A stretch of DNA of 64,000 bases from Symsagittifera roscoffensis (Eukaryota; Xenacoelomorpha; Acoela; Convolutidae): contig NC_087063.1 of the NCBI RefSeq assembly GCF_963678635.1, positions 28,267,407-28,331,406 on the forward strand, in the 5' to 3' direction. Both the position numbers and the translations under genes were made by a program. Positions 1 through 9,995 of this stretch are shown here, one piece after another. The stretch's first letter is position 1. Each line of letters starts with the position of its first letter. The notes under the pieces are model-generated. The model was not told the DNA's origin and made no database searches. It was given only the letters and a program-made list of their open reading frames with translations.

Positions 1-946
1 CAATCGTTCCATAGGGTGCAGTCACCCCGGAACCTGGCGCACTCTTGTTGGCGACCAGTCGTCCAGCTGTCTCTATCAGCTTCTTCACTGTCTGTTCCAC
101 GACGGGGTCACCCAAGGTGTCACTAAGATCCGGGATCGTTACTCGATTTGTCTCTACTGGGAGCCGTGTCTCCGTTGTTTGACTCATTTCTCGAGGCGTC
201 AAGAGCTCCATCGGGGACTGCCCACGAGGAGTATCCCTTGCAGGTATCACTTTCTCCACGGCCGTTGTCAACGCCATCTGCTCCGATCGCTCCTTGTATT
301 CCTGCCTTAAGCGCTCAATCTCTTGACCCTGCTTTTTGTTGCAGTCTTCAAACAACTTTCTCCACATGTCCCGATCTTCCTCCATCTGGAGCATGCTTCT
401 GGTCATCTCGTCCAGCTCCTTCTTCGTACTTTTCAGTTCATCGTTCATCTCATCCAGATCTTGCATGGTTTGGTTCGTCTGAACTTTCTGTCCTACTTTC
501 GCCCTTTTTGGTGGCACAGCTGCTCTCAGTGGTGAACCAGACGAGGTCGCCTCGCTGTTCATCTCCCGATGCATTCTCGTCAACCCAGGTTTGGGCTTGG
601 AGGGCATTGGCATCTCACCTGGTTGGTAAGTCCTAGAACTTCCCAATCCAGGCTCATTCGCTAAGTCACTCCCTGAAAGAGCCCCGTTTCTCCACCTCAT
701 CACTCTCATGTTCGGGCGGTCTAGTACTCCTCTTTCTCCATATGCTGCCATCAACAGGACTTCCGTGGGGCGGTCCCCACGGTTGTCGTGCCCCAAGATG
801 CTGATCAGGGCAGTCAGCAACATGACTATCTCTGGGTCCTCCAGAGCGAAGTCTCGATCGATCAGCCGACGATAGATCGCATCTATCATCGGTCCTACAT
901 ATGCCTCTGCCAGGTCCATCAATTCATCCAAATTGAAGTTATCCAT
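1..946 (-). CDS. ORF2 N-terminal part (copy A), partial
   Basis: This is the first ~315 codons of the second large ORF of the giant element, starting at the ATG at 946 (MDNFNLDELMDL) and running off the window. It is almost identical to the start of the copy B ORF at 20,185. The visible part has an acidic N-terminus, a variable Pro/Ser/Arg stretch and a heptad-rich segment at about residues 160-228 that should form a coiled coil. The SGNH domain seen in copy B lies beyond the edge. I do not recognise the first 150 residues. The start is chosen because all three copies share this ATG after an AT-rich spacer full of stops. Confidence 0.7.
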   Translation of the reverse strand, partial: MDNFNLDELMDLAEAYVGPMIDAIYRRLIDRDFALEDPEIVMLLTALISILGHDNRGDRPTEVLLMAAYGERGVLDRPNMRVMRWRNGALSGSDLANEPGLGSSRTYQPGEMPMPSKPKPGLTRMHREMNSEATSSGSPLRAAVPPKRAKVGQKVQTNQTMQDLDEMNDELKSTKKELDEMTRSMLQMEEDRDMWRKLFEDCNKKQGQEIERLRQEYKERSEQMALTTAVEKVIPARDTPRGQSPMELLTPREMSQTTETRLPVETNRVTIPDLSDTLGDPVVEQTVKKLIETAGRLVANKSAPGSGVTAPYGTI

Positions 947-1352
947 TCTATTCTTTCAAGTTCGATTCGGTTCTGATTCGAAGATTTTGACTCAAGTGAG
1001 TAATTAAATGATCAATCAGGATCTAGAAAAGAAGTCACAAATATCACACTTGTCAGTTTCACCTTAACATATATCGTTATAATTTGCTTAAAAACAGTTC
1101 AGATAAAAAGATATTTATCCTAAAAGTTATTCAAATCAATCGGTCTCTAAAATTTTGGAATTCGACCTAAGATTGGACAGTCCAAACTTTGGATCTATTC
1201 CTAAGATCGTCATTTAGTTGTTCATGGTCACTAACCCCTACTTAACCATGATCTTAATAACCTAACACATAATAACCTAACATAACATAACCATAACATA
1301 ACACATCTTACATACAACTTAGTCTTTGGCCTAACACTCTCTCGCACATCAC
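947..1352 (-). other. AT-rich spacer between gag-pol and ORF2 (copy A)
   Basis: About 400 bp with no coding potential lie between the end of the macro-like region and the ORF2 ATG. The sense strand contains simple runs built from GTTATGTTATG-like units (plus strand 1,255-1,310). The same spacer occurs in copy B (20,186-20,590) and copy C (47,890-48,290), so it is a structural part of the element and not an insertion. Confidence 0.7.
1021..1042 (-). promoter_or_regulatory. Candidate 3' splice site before ORF2 (copy A)
   Basis: The sense strand reads GACTTCTTTTCTAG followed by ATCC, a pyrimidine-rich tract ending in AG about 75 nt before the ORF2 ATG. The same signal is kept in copy B (20,262-20,280) and, with one change, in copy C (48,203-48,216). 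It would suit a spliced subgenomic RNA for ORF2, as retroviruses use for env. This is inference from pattern and conservation only. Confidence 0.35.
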
Positions 1353-2658
1353 TCAGCCTATACTTAAGTAATATTTCTTATGTAGATATACTTGGAGGTT
1401 TGTATCAGAGAATATCACGTGTACAAGCGCGTACAATTCCCGAGGATGCAGTCTTCCTCTGTTTGGATCGTACACTGGAAGCCTCCATTTCCACGAGGAA
1501 GTCTCTCAGCCTCGTCAAGGACAAGACTAGGTTCTCCGGGTCCACGTGCTGCTTCCCCGTCGCTCTCGTTACCAAGAAGCATAGGTATTTTCCCGGTATC
1601 TGCGACGCCGCCGGAGGTAAGGCTGCTACGCCCCCTATCCCTGGTCTTTGCTTCCAAAGGAATTCCACGTTTTTGTATTCTCTCTTAAAATCTGCCGCTA
1701 GCGCTGTCCTAAAACTCATGTCTGCTGTGATTGCTATCGCACATGTTCTGTTTGTGAGTATGAAATCACTGTCTGTTAGTATTATGTTACTTGAATATTC
1801 GTTTGGTAAGTTAAAATATGACTCAACTACCCTGCCTATGTCAGGTTTCTTAGGTTCTTCGCCTGTTTCTGCTTCTAAGTCTCCTGTTTCTCTTGCTATT
1901 CTTAATTTTTTTATTATCAAGTTTTCAGTGTGGGTAAGTCCTACCCCCACTCCCCGGACAAAAACATCCATCGACGTCCCCGTCGATCGCATACCGGGTA
2001 TCAAGTCGAGGTTAGAAGCCGGAATGAGTAGACGTCCTTCCTGGGCAGCCCAGGAAGGATCGTCTCGTTCGGTCTTGATGTATTTCATGCTTTCACGATC
2101 TACGTCTTGAATTGTGACACTGGTCTCCTCAGGATCCGAGGTCGTTTCATTTAGCCACTCTAAGACACGCAGGTTCGTCAAGTCTTGTTCGTATGACTGC
2201 TGTTGCTCGTCGTCGAATTCTACCTCGGGTTTTGACCAGTCGTCAACCCACTCATCGTCGTGATCATCGACTATGTCAATGTCTTGTGACACAGTTATTT
2301 CCTCTAGACCCACTACTTCCTCCACTATCTTCTTCAGATCTATCCTGTCCACTACGAAGTCGTCACCGTAAGGATTGTGTTTCTTTCTTGGTATCTTCCC
2401 GTCCTTCTGACGAGTCTGTATCGTGAACGGAAGATCCGGTTCCAAGTTCTTGGGAACCTCTATCTGTTCGGGATCCTGCCAATCTTCCTCTGCGTAGGGT
2501 AAGGTTTCATTGTCCGCTTCGATCTGCTCGTTTGGATCCAGGTCCAGCGGTGTATCCGTACCTTCCTCTACGACTTCGTTTCCATCGTTCTTCTCCCTGG
2601 TGCCCTTTTCATTGACCTCACAAGCAGGATCCATCATTAGATAATCCCCTTCTTCCAT
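1353..2658 (-). pseudogene. pol: pol C-terminus: acidic linker and macro-like domain (copy A)
   Basis: An open stretch (1,405-2,658) encodes the region after integrase: an acidic linker rich in D/E, then about 110 residues resembling the first two thirds of a macro domain, with AIAITADM followed by an ADFKREY helix, a hydrophobic strand KYLCFLVTRA and an LVLSLTRLRDFL helix. An 11-nt deletion near 1,480, relative to copy C, shifts the frame. The remaining part (IFSDTN, YLHKKYYLSIG) is in another frame and ends with a stop at 1,353-1,355. The linker contains one of the TGTCCGGGG motifs (plus strand 1,951). The upstream integrase piece is in the same frame but separated by a TGA at 2,725. Confidence 0.6.
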
Positions 2659-2724
2659 GTCTGCAGGTATACACCAGTCTTCTGTCGATGGATTGTGTGG
2701 CTTGATGTTCTCGTAGTGGGCGGA

Positions 2725-3189
2725 TCAGCCAGTGCTCAGTCTATAAAAGCGTCCCTCCTGGTGCACCTCAGTAATCATGAAGGGTCCCCTCCACTTTTTT
2801 AGGAGCTTTTTTGTCCCTTTCGGTGGTATAACGTTCTGGAATACCCATAAATAGTCTCCCACCGAGTAAGCCTTTGCACCAGCTGCTTTCTTGATGAATC
2901 TTTTCCTCTGCCCTGCCTGTGCCTGCTGAGTATTTCGTCTACACAAATCGTTCAACTCCTGTTGGCGTCTGATCACATCCCTCACGTAGACCTGTGGGGA
3001 CGTTTTCTTTCCCTCATACTCTGGGTAAAAGAAGGTTAAGGGTAAAGACTTTTCGTGCCCAGTTAGCATCATGTGTGGACTGACTCCGGTGGTGGAGTGT
3101 TGCGTGCTGTTATATGCTCCCATCACCTGTGGAAGGTATCTGTCCCAATCGGTCATGTACCTGGAACAATATACTCTCAGCATCGACAC
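2725..3189 (-). pseudogene. pol: Integrase C-terminal piece with GPY/F module (copy A)
   Basis: 154 codons continue the integrase core after a 13-nt deletion shifted the frame. They contain the typical NSTQHSTTGVSPHMMLTG stretch found after the catalytic Glu in Gypsy integrases and the C-terminal KKWRGPFMITEV segment, which matches the GPY/F module. The piece ends at a TGA where copy B has an arginine codon (CTGGCCGA against CTGGCTGA). It would not give a functional integrase by itself. Confidence 0.8.
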
Positions 3190-4328
3190 TAACGTCCTAT
3201 TCTGTCTTTCGTCTGAGGGTGGTATGTCGTGGAGTGAGCCTGAGCGACCTGTGAGCGTCTCATAAGCTCTTTCGTAAGCTCTCCTACGAAAGCTGTTCCA
3301 TTATCCCATTGAAACGTCATCGAACAACCATGTCTTGCTATCCACGTGTTGATCAGGTGGTCGCATGTCTCTTCCGCCGAGGCTGTTATGCAGGGCACGG
3401 CCTCTGCATACTTCGTAAAATGATCTATCATGACCAGCACCTGATTATAACCATTGTCTGTCATGCATATCTTTTGGTGATCTATTTGCACCACCTCGTT
3501 GAATTCAGACGACTCGATCGATTGTAAAGGAAATCGCAACTTCCTTGGATCCTTGACCTGTTGGCATGACAGACATGCTGTTACCCATTTCTCGCATGCC
3601 TTTTTCATCCCAGGCCACTCAAAACGCTTCAGGATCCTCTGATATACTTTGTCGATCCCCTGATGGCCCATCTGATCATGTGACCTGAATAATAGTTCTG
3701 TCTGATAGAGTTGCGGTAACACTATCGCGTTATACTTGTATAGGACTCTGTATTCCTCTCTTCTTTTGCAAGCCACGATCCCGTCCTTGTTCAAATATAA
3801 CCTCCCTTCCTTCTGCATGAAGTATTGTCTCAGGATGCGATAACTATCTTCCTCGAGGTCCCCTTTATCCGGAGAACCAATCTCGATCCACCTTTTCAGG
3901 TTGCTTGTCATGCGATCATTTCTCTGCGCCCTTAGAAGGTCCGAGAGTATGTATCTCGCCTTCAAGTACGTCTTCATGACCCTCATCTGACTATTCAGCT
4001 CGTTGGGCCGGTGTGTGTCTTCTTCCATCTTAACGCACCAAACTTTCGCCAACGGCTGTGTTTCTTGTTTAAACGGCTGAAGATCAGTCCTGACTACCTC
4101 TTTCTGCGGCAACAGGCTTATCGAACGTTTCGATACCGCTATCGTCTCCAAGTCATCCGCTGCGTTGTCAAAGACTCTTTCGCTTGGTATTAGGTAGCGA
4201 TCAATGTCAGGATCCTGGTACACCTCTCTGTCCAGGTCCCTTGCCCGAGTTTCCACTAGTAGCGTGTGTATCGCTAGTTCTGACAGTTCTGATCCCGAAC
4301 TCGAGTTCCTGTCTGAATAGGTGTCCAT
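3189..4328 (-). pseudogene. pol: Integrase zinc domain and core without catalytic Glu (copy A)
   Basis: 379 codons starting with MDTYSDRN. The HHCC zinc-binding region is visible (HDQMGH and CLSC), followed by the first catalytic Asp in QIDHQK and the second in WDNGTAF, where Gypsy integrases usually have SDNG. The frame then breaks at HPQTK because 13 nt covering the catalytic Glu segment, present in copy B, are deleted. The enzyme is therefore certainly inactive. Same frame as the gag-pol pieces upstream, separated from them by an amber stop at about 4,356 that copy B shares. Confidence 0.85.
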
Positions 4329-4355
4329 TCCTGAGTTTCGGGAATCATCATCCGT

Positions 4356-4568
4356 CTAAGAGGTTGTGCTGGAGACTGCGCGCTCCTCCAGACCATGTCT
4401 GTGCCTTCTTCGAATCCATCTGAACTCCCCGGACAAAACCTTGTTCTCTAGGTCCTGTTTCTCATCAGGAATTTTCTCGTCTATCTCAGACTCCCCGGAC
4501 AAATTTTCTTGTCCCGGGTGTTGATCTTTTGATCGCTGGTTCTTTTCATCATTCGTCTCCCCGGACAA
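4356..4568 (-). pseudogene. pol: pol inter-domain linker with LSGE repeats (copy A)
   Basis: 70 codons of acidic linker between RNase H and integrase. It carries repeated LSGE peptides (ENLSGES, KVLSGEF), each encoded by the same core TTTGTCCGGGGAG. It is bounded by two nonsense codons: a TAG upstream (copy B has AAG) and a TAG downstream shared with copy B. No enzymatic domain is expected. Confidence 0.65.
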
Positions 4569-4607
4569 ATAGTTTTGCAGCAGATTTTGTTCTACCTTCT
4601 TACCTTC

Positions 4608-6203
4608 CTAATCCTGGTCCACAAAGGTGACGGTTTTTTTTCGCTTGCTGCTCCCCTGTTCTCTCTGTCCGTAGGAAGTACTGGTTAAAATCTCTTGGGG
4701 TATTGAGGATACTAGTTGCTGAACTATTGTCCTACAATTCCTCTCATTCTCTTCGTGCTGTCGTCTGGACGGCATGATCTTCACCTTCTCACTAACTTTT
4801 AGCGATGCCACTGCTGCTGTCCACTCGGGGTCATCTCTGGTCTTTTCTCTTTCTAACAATCCACCCAGCATCCGCATCACTTGCGGTGTGACTTGCACCG
4901 TTTTATCCAATAATGAGAGGCTGTTTATGCTCATGCGAGAGAGTTCTTGCTGGACCAGGTCCGAGCGCAGCAACAGATCCAAGGGGACTGGGTCCTCCTT
5001 GGATAGGATCTTTATCTCGGCTGCTTTCTCTACAGGTAACTCAGGGTGCCCTGGAATTGGATGTCCAGACTTATCCAACCATCTCGTTAAGGGAAGCGCT
5101 TCATAAGTTTCTTTGTCCAGAAACGAGAATCCCTCCTTTATTTCCGCCTGATTGGCCTGCTTCTGTTCCAATCTTTCATAAAACTCAGTTTTCTTGCTGA
5201 GGCTGTCAGCATTCTGGTGTTTATCACGCATCCTATGTTCGATTATCATATGGTAGCCATCCAATCTGACTATCCATCTACCAATATAACTCTGATCCAT
5301 CGAGTAGGTTTTCAACCAGGATAACGCTCTGTTGTCCACGCGTAACTTGAAGGGAGCGCTTCCCAAGTATGCACGGTACTTTTCCACGAAGGTGACTACT
5401 GTAAACATTTCTGCTTTTGGTGCGCCATATTTCATCTCTGTGTCACTCAAGACCTTGCTGCCGTATGCAATGGGACGGAGAACTGTTCTTCCGTTCCATT
5501 TTTGCTCTTGATGCAAGATTCCTGAGATGGCTACCACCGATGCGTCTGTGGTGAGAACGTACATGCCCTTTTCTGTAGGCATGCCCAGCACTGGCGCTTC
5601 GCACAGTTCCCGCTTTATGTTCTCGAAAGCAACCTGTGCCTCATCGTTCCATTCGAACTTCTTCCCCTTGTTGCGCATCAGCTTCTGCAGTCCGTTTCGC
5701 GTTACCGAGAAGCTCCGGCCTAAAATCACCGAACTCTGACTATTTGGATTCGGTACTAAGCAAACCTGTTTACTATCACTTAACGAATGCAAATTTCTCA
5801 TTCTAAAAATTGCTACCACAGCTTGTCCTGGTTGTAATTTTACTTTTCTGTCCAAAAAAATTGGTACCATGTTTTCGTCTGTTATTATCCTATTAATTGG
5901 TCTCTTAACATACTTTCGGTCCGGGTTTCTAATCCGTATCAGACCGTTGTTCAAGTCAATCATCACGTCAAAATTCCTGACAAAATCCCGACCCAAGATG
6001 AATTGGTCGGCGTCGTCCAGATTCTCTACCACCAGGAAGCTCATCCAAAGATCCCGTCCTCCCATGTGGAGGACCGTTATTGGCGTTCTTCCGGCCACGT
6101 AGATAGCTCCTCGATTGGCGGCGGCCAGTCGGAGATTCGTTGGAATTAGATCTTCCCGCGTGAAGCCCATTCTTTCCCAAGTTTTTATCGGCATCACACT
6201 CAC
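4608..6203 (-). pseudogene. pol: Protease remainder, RT remnant and RNase H (copy A)
   Basis: 531 codons in the gag-pol frame, opening just after the nonsense codon in the protease active site. First comes the rest of a retropepsin-like fold with ILGRDFVRNFDV. At about 5,690 SFSVTRNGL joins directly to QKLMRNKGKKFEW: roughly 1.18 kb present in copy C, with the whole RT palm, is missing. The RT-linked RNase H follows, with acidic residues in TTDASVVAISG, RVDNRALSWL and HQNADSLSK. A variable linker ends at a TAG where copy B reads AAG. Only RNase H could still fold. Confidence 0.85.
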
Positions 6204-6209
6204 TACCGC

Positions 6210-8885
6210 TCATGTGTCCAGAAGCCCTGTGACTCCGAGTTTTGTTCCGTTGGTGTCGAGCAGATGTGCGGTCACATCTGCTTCATACCCAATGTGTACT
6301 GCGTCTTGTTCCATCATGGCGTCATGGCCTATCCTGCGGACTTTGAGTTCCTCTTCACCCAAATAGATTTGCCCCATTTGGTCATCATCTGTTGTTACAT
6401 AAGTCCTGGTGTAGATACTGATTCCATCCACGTTCAGCATTATTTGATACGGCCCATAGACCTCTAGGTAGCGTCCATGAAGTTTCTTCATGCGAGGGCC
6501 ACCCGTCGTTAGTAGTGCTCGCACAGCTCTCGACTCGGTGCGTGGCTCCACCTGCCTCAGATAATCTGCATATGTGTCCAAATGCATCAAAGTGAACTCG
6601 GATGGTTCACTCAGATTTCTTATTACCTGGTGTCCAGCCACTGAGATTATCGACTGTATCTTGTTTCCTTGCGGCACCATGCCGAACCTCTGACCGGAGA
6701 TCACTTTAAGTTTCATGTTCAAACTGCTTGGTGCTTTCGTTTCTTCGAACTCCGTTGCTTCGAAGGTATTCAGTTGCTCCTGAAGTTTCTCATTTTCTAG
6801 TTCAAGTTTCACTTTTTGTTCGATCTCTTTCGTCATCAATTCCTGCTGTACTCTATTTAGAGCATCCCTCGCGGCTGCCCTATAATCGATCTTGAAGTCA
6901 TCAGCCGTAGTTGCTGGTTCCGGCTCACGTGTCTCCTCTGTTACCGCTTGCATTTTCTTTGCCGCCAGCTCTTGAGGTTTTTCTTTTCTGCGTGCCTCTG
7001 CTTCACTCAAAAGTCGAGCCTTGCTGGCTTTCACTCCTGACAAAGCTTCTTCATGTCTTGGATGCTTAATGTCTGCCACTGCATCACAGAATTGCGGAAA
7101 ATCTGATTTAAAATGACCTTCCAAGTTGCAAAAGAAACACCTCGAGCCGAATTTTGCAATTACTCCTCTCATGAAATCCTCATGGTCCAATTCTGACGCA
7201 TCTTCGTCCTCGAGGCTAAAGCCTATTGCTTTCATGCCTTGTTTGTAAGCTGGGCATGCTGACACATGATGGTCCGTTGAACTGCAATTAGCACAAGAGC
7301 GTCTCTTGTCCATATCATCCCTCGGTTTGTACCAATTGTTCCCTTGGTTTGCTGGTCCGTTGTTAAAATTGCCATAATTGTTCTTGTAATATTCAGATCT
7401 CGAAGGAGGTTTCAACAAAAGATACTCTTTTGATTTGAGCCTCAACTCCTCCGGTGTTGGCGCATTGGTTGATAGTGGTGTGTAATGCGTTACTAGCATC
7501 GTACGAAGTTCATCATTCTTCACACCATCGATAAATTTCGAGGCTACGGCCAAGTTCATCCTTCGGTTTGACTCGTCCAGTTGGCTGCGTCTCCTCAGCA
7601 TTTCTAAATCATCGAGAAACTTGTCTATCGTTTCATCTTCTCGTTGCCTCCGTTTCTCGAAGCGCATCATCGCCTGGTGCCCCTGCACCCCTGATTCAAA
7701 ACGGTTTAACAAGATTTCGAAGATTTTCTCAGCAGTGTCACGTTGATATTGCTTCTTGGCCATGACACAGTTCAGGGCTGTCCCCTCTAAGTTGCTGGTG
7801 AGCGCGCTGCATTCCTGTCTCTCCGACAAGTCCTCTTCCTCGAAATGCAGCTTCATTACCTCTATCCAGGTATCAATACAGCCATCAGATTCGTCTTTGT
7901 AGCATCTTGGTTTCTTAAAGACTCTTCTGGACTTCTCACTGCGTTCATTGGTTCTGGATAGCCTTGTCAGGAATGTCTCCAAAGACCTGTTTAGGGGTTC
8001 AAATGCTGTGGCCATTGCCGTAGCATCCCTTGAGTGTCCCGCTTGAGTGTCCTCACACCTCGTCAAAGGCTCTGTATGCGGTGCATCCCTGCAATCCGAA
8101 TCGCCGTGAGTGTTTCCCTCTTGGCCTACATGACTCCTCTTCGGGCTTGCATGCCCCCTGTTGCCGGAATCACTTCTCCCAGTCGCATGTGTGCCTTGCG
8201 TTGGTCGTTCGTTAGATGTTTGTCTGTTCCCCGTTGAACTTGCTCTACTGCTCGGGCCCCATGCTCCATTACCCCTTGTGGCATAGCCTGATGAACTGCC
8301 CCTGCCTCTAGTGGATCCGTACGTCTTCCTCTTTTGATGTTCACTGAAGTTCACCCTCGGTTCCCTGCTGGGACCTCCCGAGTTCGGTTCTCCTTCTTTT
8401 GGTCCACTCTTGCTGCTTAGTAGCCCGTCCAACCTATCCATGATAGCCTGAGTTCGCCTCTCCATCATCGCGTCTATCTTTGTGTCAAGAGTCCCAAGAG
8501 ACTGCTCTTGTTGAATTCTTAACTTCTCGATGTCGTCTCTTAAGCGTAACTCTCGCTGTTCCGCCTCTCCTGTCATTCGCGACAAGTTCCTCGCCATATA
8601 TTCGTCCGTTCTTTCTTTCAAGCGTTTTTCGCTCCTGCCAACTTCTTGTCTGTTGCGGTTTATTTCTTCCCGCAGACTCTCTCTTTCAATGTGGACTGCC
8701 CTTTCTAGTTCACTCATCCTTATTGAGATCTGCTCGTTTTGTTCTCCTAAACTGTCCACTATGTTGTTTAAGGCTTCCAGTCCATTTACTTCCTGGTTGT
8801 CGTTCATGGTATGGTCCGTATTGACCTCCACTTCTAACAGTTCTTTCCGCTCTTCTGAGGTCTTCTGACTTCTCGTTTCAACCAT
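6210..8885 (-). CDS. gag: Gag with protease N-terminal part (copy A)
   Basis: The longest intact gag reading frame in the window, 891 codons. In order: a coiled coil (residues ~45-150, SELERAVHIERESLREEI), a basic Ser/Gly/Arg low-complexity region (~165-300), a capsid-like retrotransposon-gag region (~330-480, with TWIEVM, LEGTAL and RQREDETIDKFLDDL), two zinc knuckles at ~531-545 (CANCSSTDHHVSAC) and ~583-597 (CFFCNLEGHF, last Cys replaced by Phe), and a 300-residue C-terminal extension leading into the protease. It ends at a TGA inside the DTG active-site motif (LLDT then stop); copy B reads GGA there. The true gag start is probably the ATG at 9,031, in another frame here because of a 1-nt loss. 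Confidence 0.85.
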   Translation of the reverse strand: MVETRSQKTSEERKELLEVEVNTDHTMNDNQEVNGLEALNNIVDSLGEQNEQISIRMSELERAVHIERESLREEINRNRQEVGRSEKRLKERTDEYMARNLSRMTGEAEQRELRLRDDIEKLRIQQEQSLGTLDTKIDAMMERRTQAIMDRLDGLLSSKSGPKEGEPNSGGPSREPRVNFSEHQKRKTYGSTRGRGSSSGYATRGNGAWGPSSRASSTGNRQTSNERPTQGTHATGRSDSGNRGHASPKRSHVGQEGNTHGDSDCRDAPHTEPLTRCEDTQAGHSRDATAMATAFEPLNRSLETFLTRLSRTNERSEKSRRVFKKPRCYKDESDGCIDTWIEVMKLHFEEEDLSERQECSALTSNLEGTALNCVMAKKQYQRDTAEKIFEILLNRFESGVQGHQAMMRFEKRRQREDETIDKFLDDLEMLRRRSQLDESNRRMNLAVASKFIDGVKNDELRTMLVTHYTPLSTNAPTPEELRLKSKEYLLLKPPSRSEYYKNNYGNFNNGPANQGNNWYKPRDDMDKRRSCANCSSTDHHVSACPAYKQGMKAIGFSLEDEDASELDHEDFMRGVIAKFGSRCFFCNLEGHFKSDFPQFCDAVADIKHPRHEEALSGVKASKARLLSEAEARRKEKPQELAAKKMQAVTEETREPEPATTADDFKIDYRAAARDALNRVQQELMTKEIEQKVKLELENEKLQEQLNTFEATEFEETKAPSSLNMKLKVISGQRFGMVPQGNKIQSIISVAGHQVIRNLSEPSEFTLMHLDTYADYLRQVEPRTESRAVRALLTTGGPRMKKLHGRYLEVYGPYQIMLNVDGISIYTRTYVTTDDDQMGQIYLGEEELKVRRIGHDAMMEQDAVHIGYEADVTAHLLDTNGTKLGVTGLLDT

Positions 8886-9031
8886 TCTGCCTGAAACCGT
8901 CTCCCCTTATCGGACCGGGATCGCTTGATCCAATCCACAAAAGGATCGGTCATCGTTTTTCGTTGCTTTTCAGGTATGAATTTCCTAGAGCTATTACCTC
9001 GTTTTGGTATCCTTGACTTGTCTAGACTCAT
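8834..9031 (-). pseudogene. gag: Gag N-terminal fragment (copy A)
   Basis: Starts at the ATG at 9,031 with a basic segment (MSLDKSRIPKRGNSSRKF) that in copy B is continuous with MVETRSQKTSEERK. Here a missing base near 8,905 shifts the frame, so the two parts sit in different frames. A GAG/GTAATAG sequence at about 8,990-9,000 on the sense strand resembles a splice donor and is conserved in copy B. Confidence 0.7.
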
Positions 9032-9831
9032 TCTCTATTTGTCACTTTTTAATGCCTATGCTTAACCCGATTGCTAGAGACCTTATAGTTTTATTAACAA
9101 TAATAATGACACAACACGATAATTTTCACAAGATTCTATTAAATAGTGACCACGAATCCCTGTATGTTATCAGAGTACAGTTTGTATAAAATTTATTCAC
9201 ATTAACCGATTATCGGTGGTAAGATTTGAAAACTAGCACAATATGATGTTATCAGTCAATTTAAAAGATAGTGTACTCACTACCCAATCAAGCACAGTTT
9301 ATGTTGACTTAAAATCAAAAACAAAAATATATATATTGACAGAATATGAATGTCTCTTAAAAAAACGTATGTGTAATGTACTCTTAGTCGGTCGCAGTAC
9401 AATAGTCGAACTTGTCTTTTAAAGAAAAAGCCTCCCTGCTCGGTGCTGCACCAAACAGACAAAACTTTGAAAGCAGTAATTTTCTCAAGTGGGCGTCTAT
9501 TGCACCCACCGAGTACTGTGTTACCTATCTGCCTTCGGACTGCCCGAGCTAGACCCACTAAAACCCTCAGGGCAGTCACTTATCACAAAAACGTATTATG
9601 TTGCAATCCACACCAATGAGTCACGCTCTTTTTAATATAGACTTAGTGTCGCGAATATCCGAGTTCGGACCTGTTTTGTTTTGGTCTGGTTCTTATTGAA
9701 AGGCAAGTTACCAGTGCAGTCACTGATACCTAGCCTCTGTGCTAATAACCTAATACCTCTCACTTTAGTCTTTCTTTCGCCTACCTAAGTCCTTTAATAA
9801 AATAATACCCCTCCGGATTGGCACAAATAGG
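9032..9831 (-). other. Leader upstream of gag (copy A)
   Basis: About 800 bp without coding potential, ~95% identical to 28,843-29,640 of copy B. On the sense strand it contains short inverted repeats such as GTGGGTGCAATAGACGCCCAC with a small loop (its parts near 9,490-9,515). I found no convincing primer-binding site next to an LTR edge. Similarity to copy B stops exactly after the first ACCCCTCCGGATTGGCAC motif. Confidence 0.6.
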
Positions 9832-9995
9832 ACCCTTCCGGACTAACAAAATCTAGACCCCTCCGGATTGGGACCCCTCCGAGTTAGTTAACACAAGACC
9901 CCTCCGGATTTGGACCCCTCCGAATTAGCAACTATAAGACCCCTCCGGATTCGGACCCCTCCTAACTTTAAAAAAAAATTTGACCCCTGCGGATT
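9808..9995. repeat. Dense cluster of ACCCCTCCGGATT-type motifs
   Basis: At least eight copies of ACCC(C/T)TCCG(G/A)ATT occur within about 190 bp, at irregular 15-40 bp spacing, on the plus strand. Isolated copies recur downstream (about 10,035, 10,112, 10,603, 11,081, 11,345, 12,365, 13,526). The reverse form AATCCGGAAGG occurs at about 11,756, 12,439, 12,765, 13,587 and 13,911. The irregular spacing excludes a simple satellite. Confidence 0.75.

Larger units (their letters stand above)
1..9831 (-). mobile_element. Giant Ty3/Gypsy-like element, copy A (cut by window edge)
   Basis: On the minus strand this copy runs leader, gag, protease/RNase H, integrase, macro-like tail, spacer and start of ORF2, then leaves the window. 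From position 1 to about 7,590 it is roughly 99% identical to 19,240-26,840 of copy B (offset 19,239); upstream of that the two diverge several-fold more. It has lost most of the RT (junction near 5,690), the protease active-site glycine codon (now a stop), the integrase catalytic Glu (13-nt deletion near 3,205) and about 660 bp of gag present in copy B. It cannot be autonomous. The 5' limit is placed where similarity to copy B ends; no LTR was recognised. Confidence 0.85.

Noticed and set aside
1255-1310. Telomere-like AACCTAACATAAC run
   Set aside because: Irregular AT-rich simple sequence, present at the same place in all three element copies; not a telomeric array.
1400-2110. 236-codon plus-strand frame opposite the macro-like region
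   Set aside because: Antisense shadow of pol: its pattern follows the codon structure of the minus-strand protein and it recurs identically opposite copy B.
9280-9579. 99-codon open frame in the copy A leader
   Set aside because: The counterpart in copy B is disrupted and shares no conserved frame; no homology seen.
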